From Acidobacteriota bacterium (GTDB lineage: Bacteria > Acidobacteriota > Polarisedimenticolia > Gp22-AA2): 5,477 nucleotides of DNA. The stretch lies in contig JACOUZ010000097.1 of assembly GCA_016177515.1 (NCBI GenBank), positions 1-5,477 of the forward strand. The letters are read 5' to 3'. Within the stretch, counting starts at the first letter, position 1. Every line of letters begins with the position of its first letter. A program made the translations under genes and the position numbers. Of this stretch, positions 1-4,808 are shown piece by piece. Under the pieces are notes generated by a model that did not search any database, had not been told where the DNA came from, and saw only the letters and a list, made by a program, of their open reading frames with translations.

Positions 1-108
1 CGATTCCCCTCGATCGCTCGTCTCCCAGGTCCGGCCGCCCCGGCTCCTCGTCTTCTCCTGCTCGACGAGATAGCGGAAGTAGGCCCCGACCCGGCAACCG
101 TCGCGTTC
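1..108 (-). CDS. Partial GIDE-like coding fragment, cut by left edge
   Basis: Read on the minus strand, 36 codons running off the left edge look coding: about 30 of them end in G or C, and the peptide is non-repetitive and domain-like. It contains GAYFRYLVEQEK, then RTWETSDRGES. This pattern (aromatic-rich strand, charged loop, W-x-T, G-E-S) resembles the middle of the bacterial GIDE domain found in membrane-anchored relatives of the MULAN E3 ligase, as I remember the family. The frame stays open upstream to a stop at 331-333, but the peptide from 109 to 330 is rich in R, A, P and H, with no membrane segment and no ATG; only GTG and TTG codons (259, 283, 310) are available. The expected N-terminal membrane anchor is not visible in any minus frame. 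It may therefore be a decayed or frameshifted gene, or an unrelated protein. The family call is tentative. Confidence 0.33.
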
Positions 109-345
109 CGCTGGCGCCCGATTGTGGGGCGGCGATGACGCGAGGAGCCTCCAGGACCGATGCGCGGAGGGATTCCCGGCGGTGCGTGGCGGGCCAGACC
201 GGGCTGCAGCGGCGTGGCGATTTCGAGCCGCGCCATGGGCGACCTTTGGACGCCGGTGCACATGCGCGTGCGAGCGATGAGCCACGCCGCGGCAGCCCGG
301 TCGGGCCCGCAACTCGATGCTGGAGATGGCTCAGCCGCGCTGCCC
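109..345. other. Stretch without a supportable gene
   Basis: Open frames exist here on both strands, as expected at this G+C content, but none shows the third-position bias or the residue composition of the real genes nearby. Translations are dominated by R, G, A, P and H, with no recognisable motif. I see no tRNA, strong hairpin terminator or repeat. It could be the intergenic space between the left-edge minus-strand fragment and the plus-strand methylase unit, or the decayed 5' part of that fragment. Confidence 0.5.
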
Positions 346-374
346 TTGACCAAGAGACGCGCTCGCGTTAACGT
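346..374 (+). promoter_or_regulatory. Weak sigma70-type promoter candidate for the methylase unit
   Basis: TTGACC (346-351) matches the -35 consensus at five of six positions. It is followed by a 17-nt spacer and TAACGT (369-374), which keeps only the three most conserved -10 positions (T, A and final T). It would start transcripts near 381, about 45 nt ahead of the TTG at 427. The weak -10 match and GC-rich surroundings make chance a real possibility. Confidence 0.3.
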
Positions 375-426
375 GACGCCTCCCCGGCGCCTTCCCTGCC
401 CAGAGGCCGCGCCACCCGGAGGGAAC

Positions 427-636
427 TTGCGATACCGACCGTCGAACCCCGACCACTCCGGCGGCTGCTCGACCGGCCCGCTCGAAGAGGAGCGGGCCTT
501 CTTCTCCAGCCCCGGTCACGACGCCCCCGGTGTCTCCGTCGAGCTCGCCAGGCTCGCCGACGAGGTGAACGACTGCGCCTCCCTGCGCCGGCGCGAGCAG
601 CAGGCGGTGGCCGCCTTCCTGCGCCAGCGGCCATGA
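427..636 (+). CDS. Small hypothetical protein overlapping the methylase start
   Basis: This is a 69-residue putative protein that I do not recognise. The last 50 or so codons, from about 484 to the stop, end almost entirely in G or C, which argues for real coding. The visible C-terminus (ELARLADEVNDC, then LRRREQQAVAAFL) should form two charged helices, with no signal peptide or membrane segment. Its TGA overlaps the methylase ATG as ATGA (633-636), the usual geometry for translational coupling. The start is uncertain. TTG at 427 has GGAGG a few bases upstream (418-422) and lies just past a possible promoter. GTG at 373 or ATG at 160 would also be in frame, but the codons before about 420 lack coding bias. 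It could be an accessory protein of the methylase or the remnant of a longer gene. Confidence 0.4.
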   Translation: MRYRPSNPDHSGGCSTGPLEEERAFFSSPGHDAPGVSVELARLADEVNDCASLRRREQQAVAAFLRQRP

Positions 637-1469
637 GCCAGGCCGCGCTCGAAGGCGCGCGGCGCGTCCGGCGGCCGGCCGCCCTGCCAGTAAGCCGGCT
701 CAAGCCGCCCCTCAAATGGGCGGGCGGCAAGAGATGGCTGGTGCCTCTCCTGAAGCCGCTGTGGGAGCCCCACAGGAACAGAAGGCTCGTCGAGCCCCTG
801 TGCGGCGGCCTGGCCGTGGCGCTGGGCCTGTCGCCCGGACGCGCCCTGCTCAATGACGTCAACCCGCACGCGATCAACTTCTACCGCTGGCTGCAGAAGG
901 GGCTGCGCCCGAGGATGGCGATGGTCAACGAGCGCGCCTCGTTCTACGCCTGCAGGCAGCGATTCAACGAGCTGATCGCCGCCGGACGGGAGGCCACGCG
1001 GGAGGCCGCCGAGCTGTTCTACTACCTCAATCGCACGGGATACAACGGGCTCTGCCGGTTCAACTCGAAGGGCCTGTTCAACGTGCCGTTCGGAAGGTAC
1101 GGCACGATCGACTACGCGCGCGATTTCTCTCCCTACCGCGCCCGCTTCGCCGGCTGGGAGTTCGCCTGCGGCGACTTCGACTCGCTGCCGATCCACCCCG
1201 GAGACTTCGTGTACGCGGATCCACCCTACGACGTCGAGTTCACGACCTACTCCAAGGGAGGATTCCGCTGGGAGGACCAGGCCCGCCTGGCCGCGTGGCT
1301 CGAGGCGCACCAGGGCCCGGTCGTCCTCTCCAACCAGGCAACCGCGCGGATCGTGCGCCTTTACGAGGGCGCCGGGTTCCGCCTGCAGTTCCTCGATGCC
1401 CCCCGCAGGATCAGCTGCACCGGCGACCGGCAGCCGGCGCGCGAGGTGCTGGCGCTCAGGAACCTCTGA
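633..1469 (+). CDS. dam: DNA adenine N6-methyltransferase, D12 class, Dam-like
   Basis: This enzyme transfers a methyl group from S-adenosylmethionine to N6 of adenine, probably within GATC. The 278-residue protein is full length for the Dam family (E. coli Dam is 278). Visible motifs in alpha-class order are KWAGGK (residues 28-33, motif X), EPLCGG (54-59, the SAM-binding motif I), LNDVN (73-77) and catalytic DPPY (196-199, motif IV). The segment YNGLCRFN...FNVPFG (137-154) aligns closely with E. coli Dam. L140, R142 and P152 match L122, R124 and P134, the residues known to read GATC. The C-terminal ISCTGDR block also fits the family. About 20 extra residues precede motif X. ATG at 633 is the only plausible start; it has no clear Shine-Dalgarno, so it probably depends on coupling to the preceding small ORF. 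No restriction endonuclease is visible, so it looks solitary within this window. A phage-derived origin is possible. Confidence 0.95.
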   Translation: MSQAALEGARRVRRPAALPVSRLKPPLKWAGGKRWLVPLLKPLWEPHRNRRLVEPLCGGLAVALGLSPGRALLNDVNPHAINFYRWLQKGLRPRMAMVNERASFYACRQRFNELIAAGREATREAAELFYYLNRTGYNGLCRFNSKGLFNVPFGRYGTIDYARDFSPYRARFAGWEFACGDFDSLPIHPGDFVYADPPYDVEFTTYSKGGFRWEDQARLAAWLEAHQGPVVLSNQATARIVRLYEGAGFRLQFLDAPRRISCTGDRQPAREVLALRNL

Positions 1470-1472
1470 TCA
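1467..1472. other. Convergent stop codons sharing palindrome TGATCA
   Basis: The methylase ends with TGA at 1467-1469. The converging ASPIC/UnbV gene ends with TGA on the minus strand at 1470-1472. The two ORFs abut exactly, with no intergenic base. No hairpin followed by a T-run is visible here, so transcripts from each side should run antisense into the other gene. The palindrome includes a GATC site (1468-1471). Confidence 0.9.
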
Positions 1473-3170
1473 GGATCCCTTGCGCATCGTGATCAGCCGC
1501 CGGGCCGCCACGCCGCGTTGCACGGTGTGGCTGCCGTCGGGCCATCTCACGTCGACCGTGTCGGCCGTGGCCGCGTCGCCGAGGCCGAAGTGCGGCCGCG
1601 GATCGTGGCTGCTGACGTAGGAGTCGCCGGACGCGATGTCGCGCCGCTGCGTGCGCCCTCCCGCCGCGACCGTGACCGCCGTGCCGATCGGGATCGCCGC
1701 CCCGCCCGGGATCTCGCACGCCACCTCCAGCCATGACCCCGCGTTTCCGCGCTCGTTGCGCAGCAGGTCGGGCGGCGCGTCCAGGTTCGTGATCAGGATG
1801 TCCACGTCGCCGTCGTTGTCGTAGTCCCCGACCGCCAGGCCGCGGCTCGATTGGACGGCCTCGAAGCCGGGGCCGGCCTCTGCGGTGACGTCCACGAAGC
1901 GCCCCGCGCGGTTCTCCAGGAGGAGATTCCTCTGCCTGAAGGTCCCGAGCACCTCCGGGTGCCCGTCGATCTGCGGGTAGATGTGCCCGCTGGCCACCAC
2001 CAGGTCGAGGTCGGAGTCGTTGTCGAAGTCGGCGAACGCCGCGCCCCATGACATCGGCAGGAAGGTGGCCGGCCCGATCCCGGTCTCCTCGCTGGCGTCG
2101 TCGAAGAAGCCGCCGCCCAGCCCCCGGTAGAAGGTCGAGAAGTCCTGCGAGAAGTTGGTCGTGAAGATGTCGAGCGCCCCGTCCCCCGCGGCGTCCCCGA
2201 TCGCCACCCCCATGCTGGCCTGGGCGGCCCCGTTCGCGTCGAGGGCGCAGCCGGACCAGACGCCGACCTCCCGGAAGGTGCCGTTCCCCTCGTTGCGGTA
2301 GAGGTAGTTCGGATCGGAATCGTTGGCGACGTAGAGGTCGAGATCGCCGTCGTCGTCAAAATCGGCGGCGCGCACCGCGAAGCCGTAGGCCAGGCCGCGA
2401 TCCTGGAGCCCCGCTTCGGACGTGGCGTCCACGAACCGCCGGCCGCCCTCCGACCTGAAGTAATGGTCCGGCGCGCCTTTGAGGCCGAACGGGCCGAGCG
2501 CCACCTTCTCGAGCCCCTTCCAGTCGAGCGTGGCCCGGGCCGCGAGGACCTCGTCCAGCGTGCAGGCGATGTACGACGCGACGTAGAGATCGAGATCGCC
2601 GTCCCCCTCGGCGTCGAAGAACGCGGCCCCGGTGTTCCAGCCGGGCGCCTCGATCCCGAGACGGCCGGCGACGTTCTCGAAGGTGCCGTCCCCCCGGTTG
2701 CGGTACAGGACGTTCGGGCCGAAGCCGGTGATCAGGAGATCGGGCCAGCCGTCGGCGTCGTAATCGGCCACCGCGACGCCCGATCCCCAGTGCCCTTCCC
2801 CCGCGACGCGGGCCTCGCCGGTCACGTCCCGGAAGGTGCCGTCCGGCAGTCCCCGGTACAGGGCATGGCGCCCGCGCTCGGCCAGGCGCGATCCCTCCCG
2901 CGCCGGCGCGCCCGGCGCGGATGCCTCCAGCCGCCAGCCGTTCACCAGGTAGACGTCGAGGCGGCCGTCCCGGTCGTAGTCGAGAAACGCCGCTCCCGTC
3001 CCGGCCGAATCGAGAAGGTGCTCCTTCCCCGGCCGCCCCGCCCAGGTGATGCGGTCGATGCCGGAGGCGGCGGCGACGTTGACGAAGTGGAACCGCCCGG
3101 CCGGCGGCGCCGGCGCGCCTGCATGGGTGCATCCGGACGCCGCGAGGCAGGCCGATGCCAGGCAGAGCAT
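1470..3170 (-). CDS. CRTAC1-like FG-GAP repeat / ASPIC-UnbV lipoprotein
   Basis: This is a 566-residue exported protein of the CRTAC1 (ASPIC/UnbV) group. These are calcium-binding beta-propeller proteins, common in environmental bacteria and mostly without assigned biochemical roles. The short N-terminus is hydrophobic and ends at ASGC (C14), a lipobox-like site, so membrane anchoring is likely, although the leader lacks the usual positive charges. Seven FG-GAP calcium-loop motifs of the D-x-D-x-D-G-x-x-D type begin at residues 64, 136, 186, 270, 326, 381 and 449, consistent with a seven-bladed propeller. The loops at 186, 326 and 381 are degenerate. Phrases such as VLYRNRGDGTF and YLYRNEGNGTF recur after blades. 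Residues about 493-560 form the ASPIC/UnbV domain, with IPIGTAV, SHDPRPHFGLG and VDVRWPDGS. ATG at 3170 is the only ATG after an in-frame TGA 18 nt upstream. It has no evident Shine-Dalgarno, so coupling to the preceding gene is likely. Confidence 0.92.
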   Translation of the reverse strand: MLCLASACLAASGCTHAGAPAPPAGRFHFVNVAAASGIDRITWAGRPGKEHLLDSAGTGAAFLDYDRDGRLDVYLVNGWRLEASAPGAPAREGSRLAERGRHALYRGLPDGTFRDVTGEARVAGEGHWGSGVAVADYDADGWPDLLITGFGPNVLYRNRGDGTFENVAGRLGIEAPGWNTGAAFFDAEGDGDLDLYVASYIACTLDEVLAARATLDWKGLEKVALGPFGLKGAPDHYFRSEGGRRFVDATSEAGLQDRGLAYGFAVRAADFDDDGDLDLYVANDSDPNYLYRNEGNGTFREVGVWSGCALDANGAAQASMGVAIGDAAGDGALDIFTTNFSQDFSTFYRGLGGGFFDDASEETGIGPATFLPMSWGAAFADFDNDSDLDLVVASGHIYPQIDGHPEVLGTFRQRNLLLENRAGRFVDVTAEAGPGFEAVQSSRGLAVGDYDNDGDVDILITNLDAPPDLLRNERGNAGSWLEVACEIPGGAAIPIGTAVTVAAGGRTQRRDIASGDSYVSSHDPRPHFGLGDAATADTVDVRWPDGSHTVQRGVAARRLITMRKGS

Positions 3171-3188
3171 GGCCGTGTTCGGCAGGGG

Positions 3189-3770
3189 TCAGACGCTCCC
3201 TTTCATCAGGGACGCCCAGGTCGCCTCGACCTTCTTCCACTCCGTTTCGAGCGCGTCCCCCTTCGGCGCGCGCGCCAGAAGGCCGATCGCCTTCGAGGCA
3301 TCGAGAAACGCCTGCCTGGCGGCGCGCGTCACGACGACGAATCCTTCGTCGTAGATCCCCTTCACCTCCCCGGCGGCGTTATGGTGGTGGCCGCCTTCGA
3401 GAAGCCGCTTGCGCACGGCCCCGACCGCCGAGTCCCCCTCCGTGCCGAGCTGTCCGACGACCGCCGCCAGTCCCTCCAGTGCCGCCTGCGCACCCTTTGC
3501 ATCGCCCGCCTTGATCGCCTTGCGCGCGCGGTCCAGCTCGACCTGCGCGTGCGCGTGGCCGGTGCCGAGGATCGCGCGCACCAGGTTCACCTCGGTATTC
3601 TTCACGGCGAGGATCGCGTCCGCCAGGCTCTCGTAGGTCGCCACCATCGCGGGCGGCGTCCCCGCCGGCATTCCCCCCGCCTGCGCCCGGACGTCTCCGG
3701 CACCCGACACCAGGATCCCCGCCGCCAGGGCGGCACCCACCGTGAAACGCCGCGCGCGTGCTGACGTCAT
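3189..3770 (-). CDS. Secreted helical His-containing protein of unknown function
   Basis: I do not recognise a family for this 193-residue protein. The N-terminus is a clear Sec signal peptide: charged MTSARARR, a hydrophobic segment at about residues 9-24, and a likely cut after VRA (residue 29). The mature part is alanine-rich and should be largely alpha-helical with four or five helices, so a helical bundle is plausible. Histidines are concentrated in two places, GHAH (71-74) and GGHHHN (126-131), which could bind a metal. That is inference only. There are no cysteines and no CxxCH haem motif. ATG at 3770 is chosen over an in-frame ATG at 3812 because it has GGAGG with 6-nt spacing (3777-3781), begins the signal peptide directly, and lies downstream of the predicted promoter. 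It is the first gene of a probable two-gene transcript with the ASPIC/UnbV lipoprotein, whose ATG follows 18 nt after its stop and in the same frame. Confidence 0.85.
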   Translation of the reverse strand: MTSARARRFTVGAALAAGILVSGAGDVRAQAGGMPAGTPPAMVATYESLADAILAVKNTEVNLVRAILGTGHAHAQVELDRARKAIKAGDAKGAQAALEGLAAVVGQLGTEGDSAVGAVRKRLLEGGHHHNAAGEVKGIYDEGFVVVTRAARQAFLDASKAIGLLARAPKGDALETEWKKVEATWASLMKGSV

Positions 3771-3776
3771 GTGCTC

Positions 3777-3781
3777 CCTCC
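3777..3781 (-). promoter_or_regulatory. Ribosome binding site fixing the start at 3770
   Basis: On the minus strand the sequence reads GGGAGGGAGCAC then ATG, giving a GGAGG core 6 nt before the start. This decides for the ATG at 3770 over the in-frame ATG at 3812, which has no comparable site. Confidence 0.8.
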
Positions 3782-3816
3782 CGCCGGCCGCGACCGGCTC
3801 GAAAGACGACACGCGC

Positions 3817-3845
3817 AGAATAGTGAATCGCAGATCAATTGTCCA
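3817..3845 (-). promoter_or_regulatory. Predicted sigma70-type promoter with a GATC in its spacer
   Basis: Read on the minus strand: TGGACA (3845-3840, five of six matches to TTGACA), a spacer of exactly 17 nt (3839-3823), then TATTCT (3822-3817, four of six matches, including the key first two and last positions). It lies in a locally AT-richer patch between the PLP-enzyme stop (3884) and the secreted-protein start (3770). It predicts a 5' leader of about 40 nt. A GATC at 3833-3836 falls inside the spacer. Confidence 0.6.
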
Positions 3846-3883
3846 TGCGGTCGGGGCTAGCGGACGTCCCGGTCACGCGGCCC

Positions 3884-4807
3884 TCAGCGGTACAGATCGC
3901 CCTGCAGGTACTTCAGGCCCGAGTCGACGATCACCGTCACCACGCGGCGCCCCTGCCCGAGGTCCCGCGCCAGCCGGAGCGCGGCCCAGACGTTCGCGCC
4001 GCAGGAGGTCCCGCCCAGGATCCCCTCCTCCTGCGCCAGCCGCCGGGCGGTCTCCGAGGCGTCGTCGTCGCTCACCGCCACGATCTCGTCGGCCAGATCG
4101 AGCCGGCAGATCGCCGGCACGAAGCCGGCGCCGATCCCCTCGATGCGGTGGCCTCCGAGGGGGCCCCGGCCCGACAGCGCCGGCGACGACGCCGGCTCGA
4201 GCGCCACGCAGCGCACCCCGGGCACCCGCTCCTTCAGCACCTCGGCGTTTCCCGAGAAGGCGCCCCCCGTCCCGACCGCCATGACGAAGGCGTCGAGCCG
4301 GCCGTCGAGACCCGCGAGGATCTCGCGCGCCATCGGATGGTAGGCGGCCCGGTTGTCGGGGTTGTTGAACTGGTCGGTCCAGAAGGTGTTCGGCTGCGCG
4401 GCCAGCTCGCGGGCGCGAGCCACCAACTTCTGGATGAGCTCCGGCGTGACCTTGCGATTCACGCTCGGGATGACCTCGACCGTCGCGCCGAAGGCGCGCA
4501 TCGTCTGGAGCTTCTCCTCCGCGAACGCGTCCGACGACACGAAGCGCGCCTTGAGCCCTTTCGCCGCGCAGACCATGGCGAGCGAGCTGCCGGTGCTCCC
4601 TCCCGTGTAATCGACGACCGTGCCGGCCGCCTTCAGGTCGCCGCGCCGCTCCGCCCCCTCGACCATCGACAGGGCCATCCGGTCCTTCATGCTGCCGGTC
4701 GGGTTCGCCCCCTCCAGCTTCACGAAGACCTCGGCGCTCCCCGGCCCGGGCATCCGGGTGAGCCGCACGAGCGGCGTGTTGCCGATCGACCCCAGGAGCC
4801 CCTTCAT
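3884..4807 (-). CDS. Cysteine-synthase-like PLP enzyme (CysK/CBS family)
   Basis: This is a fold-type II PLP-dependent enzyme of 307 residues, close to the usual length of O-acetylserine sulfhydrylase. It probably catalyses beta-replacement on a serine derivative to make cysteine or a related amino acid in the cytoplasm. The Schiff-base lysine is K41 in NPTGSMKDR (35-43). The PLP phosphate loop is GTGGAFSG (179-186). QFNNPDN (146-152), EPASSPALSG (204-213), IEGIGAGFVP (222-231) and VDSGLKYL (294-301) are all typical. The substrate loop, TSGNTG in classical enzymes, here reads TGGSTG (68-73), replacing the Ser and Asn at positions 69 and 71. I recall this YTGGSTG form from a distinct group of family members, so the exact substrate is open; cystathionine beta-synthase-like or desulfhydrase activity cannot be excluded. 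No CBS regulatory domain is present. The start at 4807 has GGAGG (4813-4817) 5 nt upstream; an ATG at 4831 is rejected. It begins 1 nt after the upstream lipoprotein's stop. Confidence 0.9.
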   Translation of the reverse strand: MKGLLGSIGNTPLVRLTRMPGPGSAEVFVKLEGANPTGSMKDRMALSMVEGAERRGDLKAAGTVVDYTGGSTGSSLAMVCAAKGLKARFVSSDAFAEEKLQTMRAFGATVEVIPSVNRKVTPELIQKLVARARELAAQPNTFWTDQFNNPDNRAAYHPMAREILAGLDGRLDAFVMAVGTGGAFSGNAEVLKERVPGVRCVALEPASSPALSGRGPLGGHRIEGIGAGFVPAICRLDLADEIVAVSDDDASETARRLAQEEGILGGTSCGANVWAALRLARDLGQGRRVVTVIVDSGLKYLQGDLYR

Positions 4808-4808
4808 G

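Noticed and set aside
160..636. Longer version (158 residues) of the small ORF upstream of the methylase
   Set aside because: Codons before about 420 lack the third-position bias seen in the last 50 codons, and the peptide there is low-complexity. A shorter start is preferred.
368..877. 169-residue minus-strand ORF
   Set aside because: Arginine- and serine-rich low-complexity translation overlapping both the small ORF and the methylase; no coding bias.
516..1310. 264-residue minus-strand ORF opposite the methylase
   Set aside because: Antisense shadow of a clear D12 methylase. Rich in V, E, R and G with no motif, as expected from complementing G/C-third-position codons.
2356..3240. 294-residue minus-strand ORF in another frame of the ASPIC/UnbV gene
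   Set aside because: Arginine- and glycine-rich out-of-frame reading of the FG-GAP repeats.
2463..3764. 433-residue plus-strand ORF
   Set aside because: Antisense to the ASPIC/UnbV gene and the secreted-protein gene, both strongly supported by motifs; no domain of its own.
3771..3812. Upstream ATG at 3812 for the secreted protein
   Set aside because: It would add 14 residues ahead of a normal signal peptide, lies near the predicted transcription start, and has no ribosome binding site. The GGAGG sits inside the added segment.
3846..3883. Terminator after the PLP-enzyme gene
   Set aside because: Short palindromic bits such as GGACGTCC are present, but there is no stable stem followed by a T-run on the minus strand.
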